Origin: Anastatus disparis
Lineage: Eukaryota > Arthropoda > Insecta > Hymenoptera > Eupelmidae
Direction of reading: 5' to 3'
Assembly (NCBI GenBank): GCA_017163975.1
Contig: JAFFSR010000395.1
Coordinates: forward strand, 70,001 to 134,000
Length of the DNA stretch: 64,000 bases
Below the pieces are notes generated by a model that saw only the letters and a program-made list of their open reading frames with translations, had not been told where the DNA came from and searched no databases. The translations under genes and the position numbers were made by a program. Shown piece after piece: positions 36,416-45,850 of the stretch. Positions within the stretch are counted from its first letter, which is position 1, and every line of letters begins with the position of its first letter.

Positions 36416-36416
<1 letters not shown>
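32792..36416 (+). pseudogene. Protein-primed DNA polymerase B, Polinton type, copy 2
   Basis: Aligns with copy 1 along its whole length. It has many stops and frame changes, a deletion of about 90 bp near 34345 (between exonuclease II and the next motif), one of about 190 bp near 35340 (after palm motif A) and a short duplicated GGCTATGTAAT stretch near 35412. Exonuclease I keeps the catalytic Glu here (YDFET, about 34068), unlike copy 1. YCKQDVKIL (exonuclease III) is at about 34612. Motif C keeps DTD but has Phe for the final Ser (YYDTDF, about 35993). The last 131 codons (36021-36416) are open and include KFYGYEY. The two copies are damaged at different sites, so both decayed after they diverged. 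Confidence 0.88.

Positions 36417-36418
<2 letters not shown>

Positions 36419-36474
<56 letters not shown>
36419..36474. repeat. (TA)n tract after PolB copy 2
   Basis: Starts almost directly after the polymerase stop. Copy 1 has the same kind of tract in the same place. Confidence 0.95.
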
Positions 36475-36482
<8 letters not shown>

Positions 36483-36577
36483 GATTATAGAATTAAAACA
36501 AAAACAATTTTGTAATAAATTTTATAATTTATTGACATTTAAAAAATAATATAACGAAATAATACATTTATTTTCTG

Positions 36578-36781
36578 TTAATTAGTAGTCGTCAATTTTT
36601 TCAAAATTAGAGGTTCCAGAATAATCTTCATTTCTTCCACTCTCATTTTAAATCTCTCTCTGTCACGAGCCGCTTGCTCATACTCTCCACGTCGTGCTGC
36701 ACGACTTCCATAATCCCACACGCGCATCACGTCAACATCCGGTTTACCTTCCTTGAAATGCACCTTTTTTGTTTGATTCAT
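36578..36781 (-). CDS. Small charged ORF in the Polinton block
   Basis: 67 codons from the Met at 36781 (start MNQTKKVHFKEGKPDVDV), rich in Arg and Glu with a probable helix (ARRGEYEQAARDRERFKMRV). The frame is open and convergent with PolB. Its 5' end lies within 35 bp of the truncated capsid gene on the opposite strand, so the original gene order was probably altered by a deletion here. I do not recognise the family. Its position among Polinton genes suggests a minor structural or regulatory protein (inference). Confidence 0.5.
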   Translation of the reverse strand: MNQTKKVHFKEGKPDVDVMRVWDYGSRAARRGEYEQAARDRERFKMRVEEMKIILEPLILKKLTTTN

Positions 36782-36809
36782 TATTATTTTTCTGTGAGAT
36801 TCGTTGTTC

Positions 36810-38062
36810 GAATAAGTGGACGTGCTATTCAATCAGAAACCTGTTTTACTGCCAAACAATGCTTATGCATACAGAGCTTACATTAAAACATTACTAAATT
36901 ATGGTCCAACAGCTAATGAGTCTCATTTAACAAGTGGTTTGTGGTACGATGATAAGAGTGAGTCGTGCGTTTTCGTGATGGTTTCTGTCTCGTGGATCCC
37001 GCTGGTGCTTTCACAGTAAATATTACTGAGGCCACGCTTTTTGTACGTAAAGTAAGATTAAATCCTTTAATTGTGCTAGCACACGAAAAACTACTGTCGT
37101 AGGCCACTGCGAAATACTCACTGACACGTGTAGAAGTTTAGAAGAGGCTGAACTACCTATCTTTGTCTAATGGTGTTTTTTATCATTTATTTAAACACCA
37201 TCGGTTGTAACAAGGAAAAAATAGCAGATTCCGCTAGATACCAGTTTAATAAGTAAATTTTATAATGACAACAAAATAATTTAATTACATAGTTTTTGAA
37301 TAATATGAGACCTACCAAAAAAAATAGATTTTAATATTGGTTGTTAGCAGGTCTCATATTATTCAAAAACTACGTGATAAAATTATACTGTTGCTATTAT
37401 TAAAATTATCTATTATACTAGTATTTAGCGGAGGCTGCAATTTTTTTCGTGTTACTGCTAATGGTGTTCATATAAATGATGAAAAACACTATTAGAAAAA
37501 GACAGATAGTTCGGGCTGCTCTTGAAACTGTTATATTACATAATGGTGTGCATGGGGAAATAATCGACAATGTTATATTAGGTCAACTGCCAAAAAGAAT
37601 TATACTTAGTTTTGTTTAAAATAAAGCTTACAACGGTGATAAAAGTTTTAACCCGTTCAATTTCAAGAATATTAATATAAATTTTTTGCGTCTGTACGTT
37701 GATGGAATGCAGGTGCCACCGAAACCCTTACAGCCAGATTTCAAAAAAAGCAAAATGTACGTTGATGCTTATCATATACTTTTTTCCGGCACTGATATTC
37801 ACTTTATAAATTCAGGCTACTTGATAACCCGTTGAGACTATCCGAACGATTACTGCCTATTCGCTTTTGATTGGACACCTGATTTATCGGCGAGTGATGG
37901 TAGTCATTGAAATTTAATAAAAAATGGTAATGTACGAATTGATGTTAGATTCGACGACCCGCTAGAGGGCGCTGTGAATTGTATAATTTATGCTTAATAT
38001 GACGATTTGCTCGAAATTGACTCGTCGAGACGGGTTGTTGTGGATTATAGCGGTTAAGTAGT
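36810..38062 (+). pseudogene. Polinton capsid protein (F54H12.2-like), split by a MITE
   Basis: The frame starts inside the protein (DVLFNQKPVLLPNNAYAYRA) and continues, with stops and shifts, through LFVRKVRLNPLIVLAHEK. After the MITE at 37143-37521 it resumes (about 37545) with LGQLPKRIILSF, FNPFNFKNININFLRLYVDG, GTDIHFINSGYLITR and a C-terminal stretch ending near 38062. This order matches insect and nematode proteins annotated as F54H12.2-like, which are linked to Polinton jelly-roll capsids. I lean to the major capsid protein but cannot exclude the minor one. The N-terminal part, perhaps a hundred residues, is missing. Confidence 0.75.
37143..37521. mobile_element. Palindromic MITE inside the capsid pseudogene
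   Basis: Inverted ends of about 58 bp (GAGGCTGAACTACCTATCTT left, GAGCAGCCCGAACTATCTGT right). The inner arms also pair (AGTTTTTGAATAATATGAGA and its complement), so the whole 379 bp folds on itself. The target duplication is unclear. Confidence 0.85.
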
Positions 38063-38149
38063 GGTGGTAGGGATGCATTTCTCGCTATTTAGGTAAAGCA
38101 AAGCCATCTTTATTTTCTCAGTTGTCGAGCAGCTTTTATAGCAAGCAGT

Positions 38150-38722
38150 ATGTACGTGGTGATTGACGTGCAGTTTTTAAAAGAGAACAAAAATCGTTTG
38201 ATTCCAAAGGAGGTTGCTGTACTTGCTATTCATAAAAAAATTATCGCTCATTGGATAGTGGCGCCTCCTTGTAATTTAAGACGCTTAGCTAAAAATGCTT
38301 TAAGACAGAACAATTTGGTGACACTGAATCATCGTTGTCTGGAGTGGTACAGAGGTGATATATCGATAAAAAGATTATACAAAAATTTGGAAGAAATTTG
38401 CAAGCATTGTCGTACAATTTTCGTGCGAGGTCAAGAAAAGGTTGGCCTACTTTCTAAGCTCACCACCTGTAAGATTGAAAATTTAGTAAAAGATCAAGAT
38501 TGCTCAGCTTTCAGAAATTTAAATTTCAGCAGTGTACAATGCATGCATCATTACATAAAATCACCCTATTCAAAATATGCGTGTGTACTAAATAACGTTG
38601 CTAATATGGAACATTGGCTACTAAAACTTAGCTCCAGCGTAAAATCGCTGATTTTGGAAGAATTTTCCGAAATTCTCAGCAATAAACTTAAAAGAGATTG
38701 TATGACATCTGATATGGATTAA
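38150..38722 (+). CDS. 190-aa ORF of the Polinton block, intact
   Basis: Open from ATG (38150) to TAA (38720-38722), starting MYVVIDVQFLKENKNRLIPK. The N-terminal VIDVQ after a beta-strand-like stretch recalls exonuclease motif I of the RNase H-like fold, but later catalytic acids are not evident. The C-terminal half has Cys and His residues (CMHHY). From memory, similar insect proteins of about 200 aa begin with a VIDVQG-like motif and accompany transposon genes, so I treat this as an accessory Polinton protein of unknown function. It lies about 90 bp after the capsid gene and directly before the protease, in the same direction. It is the best-preserved gene of the block. Confidence 0.55.
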   Translation: MYVVIDVQFLKENKNRLIPKEVAVLAIHKKIIAHWIVAPPCNLRRLAKNALRQNNLVTLNHRCLEWYRGDISIKRLYKNLEEICKHCRTIFVRGQEKVGLLSKLTTCKIENLVKDQDCSAFRNLNFSSVQCMHHYIKSPYSKYACVLNNVANMEHWLLKLSSSVKSLILEEFSEILSNKLKRDCMTSDMD

Positions 38723-38723
38723 G

Positions 38724-39123
38724 TTTCACGCTGTAGGCGTTTATCCAGCGAATTGGATTCCTCTGATGTGAGTGAAACCTTGTGCGTTTGTGCTTCATAC
38801 GCGAAATGATAACCAGCGTGGTGCGCACTAGGTTGCCATATACGTTGATAAGTGTGGCACAGGTGTGCACTTTAATAGTCTTAGTAAGCCACCACAATTT
38901 CCACAACATTTACGAAATATTCATCGAAATTGCAAAAAATTTAGATGGAATAATAAACGCTTACAAAGCGAATATTTAAACGTTTGTGGTCATTATTGTA
39001 TCATGTTTCTATATTATATGTCTAGCGGATTGGGTTTCAAGAAATTCTTGGAAAATTTCTCGCTGAATTTGCAAAAAAATGATACTATAGTCAAGAATTT
39101 CGTAGGAAAAACTTGCTACGCGT
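38724..39123 (+). pseudogene. Adenovirus-type cysteine protease (adenain-like)
   Basis: One frame carries, in order, the N-terminal GVYPANWIP, the catalytic His (38826-38828, in GAH followed by TAG where Trp is expected), HFNSLSKPP (about 38864) and the catalytic Cys in CGHYCIMFL (38985-38987). This His, acid, Cys order is that of adenain-like (C5) proteases, which mature the capsid in adenoviruses and Polintons. The acidic residue expected in the YFDSxG-type motif is Asn here. Two in-frame stops (after about 13 codons, and right after the His) also inactivate it. It follows the 190-aa ORF directly. Confidence 0.8.
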
Positions 39124-39189
39124 AATTTGATACTTGACTGTCTCTGATTGGTTGCACGCCACCTTTTTCGACATTCCCACCAATTTTGT

Positions 39190-39202
39190 ACAGTATAAAA
39201 AA
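39190..39202 (+). promoter_or_regulatory. TATA box before the last Polinton gene
   Basis: CAGTATAAAAAAAA, about 85 bp upstream of the ATG at 39281, in an intergenic gap. The spacing allows a start site near 39225. Usage is inferred. Confidence 0.45.
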
Positions 39203-39280
39203 AATGGCATTTACTCGGTCTAGCCACAGTTGTGTGTGATCGACAGTGACAGCAGTAACAAGCAACAAAACCTAATCAAG

Positions 39281-40272
39281 ATGACTGGTCAAAAGAGAAG
39301 TCTGGAGCAATCCTTTTGTAACGTCTTGGAATATTGAATAAAACAGAATAGCAAGGAAAATTATTAGCAGCAGATTCTACCGATGGTCTATGAACTAAAC
39401 AGCTCTTTTGGGAAAATTATCCTGGTAGGCCCGGAGAATAAAGGAGAAGAAAAGATGGAGTTTTTTCCTGTAAAGCGCTTCTGCGGATCCAATTTTCAAG
39501 GTCAACCTCTGTCAGTCGTCTGTTGAGAGACGTTGAATCAGGAGTTTGATAAAATTGCAGAATTCTCCACTTGTTATAATGAGGAATCTATGTTGGATCG
39601 GCGACTCTTCATACCTGGATACACTATCCACTTCATGATTTGGTTTAACGAAAGAGCTTTTGAATTGGTACCCAATGATGCTCAACCAAAAGCAGAAGAG
39701 AGTGGTGGACCACCGAAAAAACATGGCCGATATAGACGATCGTCAGTATTTAACCCTTTCAGTCACGAATTATTTTCGCAAAAACACGTATTTTCTATCA
39801 TACATTAATTTTTAGATTTATTTACAATCATATATTCAAAATATATCATATGATACTTATAAAATGAACACTCATTTATATGAAAATGCAAAAAGAATAA
39901 AGATTAAGCTTAAAGTGCGAATTAAACAAATAAAAAGAAAATGAGAAAGGTGCCACTATAGTGGCTCCTGTGACTGAAAGGGTCAAACGTATAACATTTG
40001 AACGTCTAAAAGAATTATAGATATGTATAGATTATAGAATTCAATATTTGAATATTGTTGCAAAATCTGTAGATTATATATTACAAGAAATGGTAATTCA
40101 CATGAAAAATGTATTAGAACGACAACAAGAATTTTAATATGTATACTATCATGCTAACAATATAAAAAGTACAATCTCTAGTATAAATGATAATTTTGGA
40201 AATGATTTTGATAAATCATTAGAAAATAAGAATCTAATCTTAGAAAAACAGATCTTATTTATAATCATATAG
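39281..40272 (+). pseudogene. Unknown Polinton-block gene, split by a TTAA MITE
   Basis: ATG at 39281 (MTGQKRSLEQSFCNVLEY) opens a frame with stops near 39335, 39362 and 39524 and a long open stretch 39533-39752 (DRRLFIPGYTIHFMIWFNER). The MITE 39754-39982 interrupts. Counting a single TTAA/TCAA target, the same frame resumes at 39983 and runs, with two more stops, to about 40272, ending in a polar, probably coiled-coil region (SINDNFGNDFDKSLENKN). In all about 250 codons. No family is recognised. A capsid-associated or packaging role is possible from its position only. Confidence 0.5.
39754..39982. mobile_element. TTAA MITE (229 bp) inside the unknown gene
   Basis: Ends CCCTTTCAGTCAC and GTGACTGAAAGGG, flanked by TTAA (39750-39753) and TCAA (39983-39986). 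These ends resemble piggyBac-type termini. Different family from 11739-11886. Confidence 0.85.
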
Positions 40273-40717
40273 GAATTCATTATTCATCATGTGTACACAG
40301 TAATGAGATGTATGAATGCTATTTTGTAATGTATGTTTTTTTCATTATTAATGAATGTTTTTAAACTTTACAACATGAGTATTTCAATCACCTTGTCTGT
40401 TACAAACTCCCCATCCTTCATACGCACAATATTTTATATGTAAATTTTATATTTTCTGATTCAATATAAAAATTTATAATAGTTAAAAATATTAGGTTGA
40501 AATCTTTTAAATTCATATTTTATAATTTAATATAAATTTTTATTATTATGATAATGAAAAAGGATTAAATTACAAAATTTTAAATTAATAATTTTGAAAT
40601 ATTGATTAAAATATTTTCTATTCCCACTCTAAATTTTGTTGGGGGGGGGGGGGTGACCCTCCAGTTTATTCCCACTCTAAATTTCTTGGAGAGGGTAAGT
40701 AACTCTCCAGTTATTCG
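40273..40717. other. No gene; short repeats and a G-run
   Basis: A+T-rich. TATTCCCACTCTAAATTT occurs twice (about 40619 and 40668) around a G-run at 40641-40653. No coding signal. Confidence 0.5.
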
Positions 40718-40828
40718 GGGTACTATGCATAACAAACTCCTAGTTTGCCTTCTCAGAGGTTATTGACCCACCGGTTAGTAACCTTTGAGGTGGTGGAGTG
40801 GGGGTTTGTTTTGACGGTCCATGGTGCT
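40718..40828. mobile_element. Diverged MITE, GGTACCACTATG family
   Basis: Left GGGTACTATGCATAACAAAC and the complement of the right end (GAGCACCATGGACCGTCAAA) pair imperfectly and resemble the ends at 19311-19493. Confidence 0.45.
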
Positions 40829-41940
40829 CTAATAACTATTAATTAATATGAGCAATAAATCATATGGCGTTTACTGTAATTACAAAAAATTTTAGAAATA
40901 GAATTTGAAATTTCGTTTCTTTATTAAATGGTATTTATATGTGAAAAATTTTTCATTCTGAGGGGCTATGTGACGGTCTAGATCAATTAATTATTACCTT
41001 TAAGGGACTGGAAAGCCAATACATTGGTGCAACCCGTAATCGGCACTCTACCCACGATCAATCTATAACATAAGATACCTTTTTCATGCAGTTCCTTAGG
41101 CTGATAATATGCCCCCAATTCCCGTCCTTTAAAAGTTAATATATTTTTCTTTTATACACAAATAAGAATTAATTTATTATTATTAAATTAATTGAATAAT
41201 TAATGAATAATCCTTAGTAATAATAAAAATAGTTAAAAGTATAAAATTGAAAGAACAAACCCATAATTATCTATAGGGGTTGATAATGAAGAGAACTTAA
41301 AAGATATATATATATATACATATAGAAATAGTAAAATGAATATAGAAGTGGAATGTTCTATTTCTTTTAATCAAAAAGTATTATCAATATTTGATTATTA
41401 ATTATAAAATATATTAGATGTAACTTTTAAAAGAAACAGAAAGAAGCACACTATAAGCGACAAACAAACACCCAGAAGCATAAATAATAAAATACGACGT
41501 AGAAGGAAAAATTGAAATCAAAAATTGCAACAATAATAGTTGAATCACCAATAAATACCCAACTCAAAATTAACTAAAAATAAATATAAAATTAAATAAA
41601 AAAAAAATGACAAAAAAAGTTCAATCATTCAATAACGTTAATTGACGAGACTTTCTTCAAACTTACCAAGTATAAAGACAGAGAGTTCCATCCCTAAAAT
41701 TAACTCCATATAACGACAACAGAAAAATCACCGATAAGATTAAAAATTGATAATTATCATCTATTTGATAATAAATAAACAAGCGCTATTTTAAAAATAA
41801 ATACTAACCCCTCTCTAAAGCCCTCAAATTTTTCATGATAAGTAATCTTTTAATATCTAAATAATACATAAAAAATTATATTATAGAACTTTAAATTAGA
41901 TATCATATAATTTCAAATACTATAATAGAAACCCTTCTTT
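40829..41940. other. No recognisable feature
   Basis: A+T-rich DNA with a short (TA)n near 41310. It becomes rich in A and poor in G and T towards 41900. The sequence around 41000-41100 (GGTGCAACCCGTAATCGGCA) looks like eroded LTR or SINE material, but I cannot assign it. Confidence 0.35.
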
Positions 41941-43540
41941 ATAAATCTTTATTTATTTTTTACTTTAATAAATAATCTTCATTCTTTATTATCTTTTATC
42001 TTTTTTTATTATTTTACTATATATATTTTGTATTAATTAAATAATAATATTATTACTCATTTGATATCATAAATTTTTATTATTAATTTTTAATTAATTT
42101 ATATATTCATTTTTTTAAACCTGTTTTTTTTTTTTAATATTATTTATTATTTTATTATCATTTGTTTATCATTTATTCTACTTCTCTATCTTCGAGTTAA
42201 ATTCTTAAAACACCAACATATAAAATCATCCACATTACACTCACAACTTTTTCATATTTTTATTATACTTTATTTTTTTTAGTATTTTGCTGATATACAA
42301 TTTCACCTTATATAAAACAACATCCACCCAACTTTTAAAACACCACAACCACACCACCCACCCAAAAATTATCTTACTTTTACTATCTTTTAAATTTATA
42401 AATAAATTTTTCTTCATTATATATTGATCTTCTTTTTTTCTAAAAAATATCATATTTTTAATATTTTTTTTTTTACACTCACCATTTTTTAAAACTATAT
42501 TTTATATATATATATATTTTTTAAATTAGCTATCTCTTCCTTTTTATATTTTTTCTTTTTTTAAAATTTTTTATAATTTTCTTTTTATTTATTATTTTTA
42601 ATTACCTTATATTTTTATAATTTTTTTTAATCAAACTCTTTCTTATTTTTAATTTTAAATTCTAATCATTCTTTCTTCCACACAAAAAATATTTTATCCT
42701 TTTTTTAGTTATTACTTTACTCTTACCTATCCCATTCATCATACTTAACCCCACCTCAATTTGATTCATTTTATTATCTCTACTATTCATTTTTTGTTAA
42801 TAAAAATTACAAAAAACTAAACATATTCCTTTAATTTTAATTACATAAATTTACCATACCAATCAACAAAAAAAAACGAACTCACAACAACAGAAACCTA
42901 AAAAAAAACCTTTTTAACAATCCATCAAATAACATTTTCCAACCTCACCAAGCAGTCTAGCATAACTCCTTATAACATAATCCACGCACAATCTCTCTAA
43001 ACACTATAATCCACTCACACCCCACTCCATCGCAACACGTCCCCCCCATTCACGTCACGACAAAACCGCCTCACTTTTCTTAAGCACTTACACCTTCATT
43101 CCTTCCATCCTATCTAAATTATTTTTATTTTATTTATTTATTAATTAATTGTTAATGAAACCCACTTCCATTCATTAATTATACTTACTATAATTTTATT
43201 AAATCATACACCTACCAAAACATTTTAAACGCCCTTTCTTAATTTAAAATCCCTTCTTTTAAATCACCACCCAAAACACCCCCATTAAAACTCCCATTTT
43301 AAACTACCAAAAATAAAAATATAACCACATAAATAAAAATAAAAACCATATATTCATCTCCAAATAATCCACCATCATTAACCATAATCTGAACAAAAAA
43401 ATAATTATCCAAATATTTATTTTTCATATCTTCATAATAATCTTTTAAACACTTTTAAATTATATACTTTAAAAATACTTTAATTTTCTAAAGTCCTTAG
43501 ACTTCATAGAACAAACAACAAATAACCCCCTTAACATCAA
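41941..43540. other. Strongly G-depleted tract of about 1.6 kb
   Basis: Hand count for 41941-43500: 32 G against 302 C in 1560 bases. C-rich patches such as CATCCACCCA and CACCACCCACCC alternate with T-rich then A-rich stretches. No frame, repeat unit or RNA gene is recognised. The flanking DNA does not share the bias to this degree. Confidence 0.8.
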
Positions 43541-44040
43541 ACCCGCCCCGATATAATTGTTTATACATAAATAGAACATTTAATTCCTATGATATGTATA
43601 AAAATGGTAATCCTATTTAGATTCATTTAAAGTTTAAAGGTAAAAATTTAAATGTAAAAGATTAACTGTTTTAATTAACAAATAATAAAATAGATTCATT
43701 TGAAAAATAAATTCTTAAAATAAAAATAGTCTTTTTTAATGTAAAGTAAATGAAATGTTTCTTTTACAAATATATTAATTTCAAATAAATTTATCTCTTA
43801 TAAATATATAAAATAAATATTATAATACATTCTATTTTCTAATGTATGATTCTTTAGTGAAAAATAGATTTTCATAGAAGATTTATGACATGATATAAAA
43901 GGACGTGTGTCTAGCTAAGGATGGATCATTCTTTCTTGGACTGTCGATCATGTAACATCTAAGATGGATTCTATCTTATATCGACGAGCATATTGTAAGG
44001 GCTGTTGTTACTTACTAACCCATAAGATTCTCATTGACTT
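43541..44040. other. No recognisable feature
   Basis: A+T-rich DNA with normal G content and no open frame of note. Confidence 0.5.
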
Positions 44041-44365
44041 TAATTAGCATATTTCATGAAAAAATGTATTATATCCGTCAGGTAGAATATGAAAAAATAA
44101 AAGACCTGTATTTTTTCATTTTTCATGAAAATGAAAACTCGAAGAGATAGAAGCAGTTAAATTGGTGTGACGTCAAAATCACATATAAGGTTGTAAAGTC
44201 ACGTGTCATGGCGCTATATCTATATATATATAAATTCTATTAATTTATACCGGCTATAACTTTTGAAATTCATCATATTTTAAAAAACAAAAAAATACGG
44301 GTCTTTTATTTTTTCATAATTTACTTGACGGATATAATACATATTTTTATGAAGCATGCTAATTG
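44041..44365. mobile_element. Palindromic MITE, TAATTAGCAT ends
   Basis: Inverted arms of about 95 bp carry TGTATTATATCCGTCA and GAAAAAATAAAAGACC. The centre has CACATATAAGG and a (TA)n stretch. Confidence 0.75.
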
Positions 44366-44836
44366 TTTATTTTGGAATTTTTCTTACACTTGTAATTTAT
44401 TTAAAAGTATTTAACAAGTTTAAATAAATTCAATCATTTAAAATAGATAAAATGACTTTAAATTTATTCAACTAAATTTATTCTTCAATAATTTCAGATG
44501 ATAAAAAGTAAACAGCTACTTATCTCGAAAGTACATATTATCGCACGTTTGATTACTGAAGCATCTTGCAAATCTCGTCGATTATTGTACTTTTAAGTTG
44601 CATTTATGACAAAAATATAATATCACACTTCCAATAGTAAAGCATCTGGTGAAAGTCGTCAAGTACATATTTTTGCATGAACTGTAAAACACAACATTGC
44701 TTTTGATGCTGCATGCTATATGAATTATGTGACTAATGCGAACCAAAAATTCATTAATGTAACAATTATTTTCTAAATTCGATAATTAAGGATTGCATTA
44801 TCTGTAGACCGTGTATCTCAAAAAAACGCGTCCACT

Positions 44837-44840
<4 letters not shown>

Positions 44841-44880
<40 letters not shown>
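44841..44880. repeat. (TA)n microsatellite
   Basis: About 20 TA units. Confidence 0.95.
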
Positions 44881-44882
<2 letters not shown>

Positions 44883-44891
44883 TTATATATG

Positions 44892-45050
44892 TCCTTTGGC
44901 CGTATTCAGGTGGAATATGAATCAAGAACAATGTTTGTCGCTTGAGCTAAAATTGCCTAGGGCGCGCGAAGCGCGCCCGAGGTAGATTTCTGCTTAAGCG
45001 GCAAACATTGTTCGAGATTCAGATTCCACCTGAATAAACAGCCAAAGGAA
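44892..45050. mobile_element. Palindromic MITE with GGGCGCGCGAAGCGCGCCC centre
   Basis: Arms of about 75 bp (CCTTTGGCCGTATTCAGGTG left and its imperfect complement at right) close on a perfect GC-rich hairpin near 44960. Confidence 0.8.
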
Positions 45051-45127
45051 ATAGATGATTTTATGTCTAAAGTAGGCTGTCTGAGGAACTATAACTTATT
45101 AGTTGATAATATTAATCTTTTTTTTTT

Positions 45128-45560
45128 GACCGACGCATTGGCCGAGTGGTTCGGCGCGCGCCAGGCGATCTGCAAAGTTAAGCAGCATTGGCCACGGTTA
45201 GTACTTGGATGGGTGACCGCTCCAAAGAACCCCGAGCGGCCTTTTCTGACTTTCTTTGTGTGACGGTCGCTTGGGTGTGCTGGCCACATGACAATGCGAG
45301 CGGAAGGTGTGGCAAATACGGTGTAGGTGCCCTTGTACAAGGGTCACCTAATACCGAATTCGCTATATACACCGACCCATTCCGGAGAAGGTTTTCCCTA
45401 AGCATTTATCCCACTGGGTTTGGCTACAGGGTTTTTCCTTCTTCACGGGCATTACCCCGGGCAAATGCGGAATGGGGTGGGAAGGGGGGAAAATTTGGAA
45501 TTGGAATAAATAAAGGTGTGGGGAATACGTAGAAGCCAATTACCGGCGTACGTGGAAGCC
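45128..45560 (+). mobile_element. SINE with a 5S rRNA-like head
   Basis: The head reads CGCATTGGCCGAGTGGTTCG (tRNA A-box-like), then AAAGTTAAGCAGCATTGG and GGTTAGTACTTGGATGGGTG, which are the internal promoter blocks (A box and C box) of 5S rRNA. The upstream third of 5S rRNA is absent and the part after GGTGACCGC diverges, so this is not a 5S gene. A G+C-rich body of about 330 bp follows, unlike the A+T-rich surroundings. T-rich flanks (TTAATCTTTTTTT before, TTAATTTTTTTTT after) may be the target duplication. The RNA would be made by RNA polymerase III and moved by a LINE in trans. Confidence 0.7.
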
Positions 45561-45716
45561 ACCAAATTTTTTTATTAATTTTTTTTTTAATACTTTGAAA
45601 ATTAAATTTTAGTTCTATTGTTCTTTTCTTTTGTTTCTTAGATTGACATTTTGTAATGAGTTCAGCCGCTGTCGGAGCACAAGTCATTTTTTTTCACTAA
45701 CCTACGTTCAATATGA

Positions 45717-45850
45717 TTGCTCTTTGACATATTAAACGAAACATAATAGGATTGGTGATTCCATATTGGTTTCTCCTGAGACATATTGAGTCTCAACATG
45801 TCTTAGGAGGATATATAAATCTAAAGAGTCGAGGAGTGCGTCTGAGACAT
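45717..45850 (+). repeat. Direct repeat left of FB2
   Basis: GAACGAAACATAATAG-type start, then a small hairpin (GAGACATATTGAGTCTCAAC), and AGACATAT at the end. The same order is found at 50001-50134. Confidence 0.65.

Noticed and set aside
41941..43540. Nuclear copy of mitochondrial DNA
   Set aside because: The C-over-G skew recalls insect mitochondria, but no mitochondrial protein, rRNA or tRNA is recognisable and G is lower than I would expect there.
45128..45260. 5S rRNA gene
   Set aside because: Only the middle of 5S rRNA is matched; the 5' third is replaced by a tRNA-like sequence and the 3' end diverges. A SINE fits better.
45063..45687. Open frames of 66-114 codons on both strands
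   Set aside because: They fall within the G+C-rich SINE, overlap each other and show no domain.
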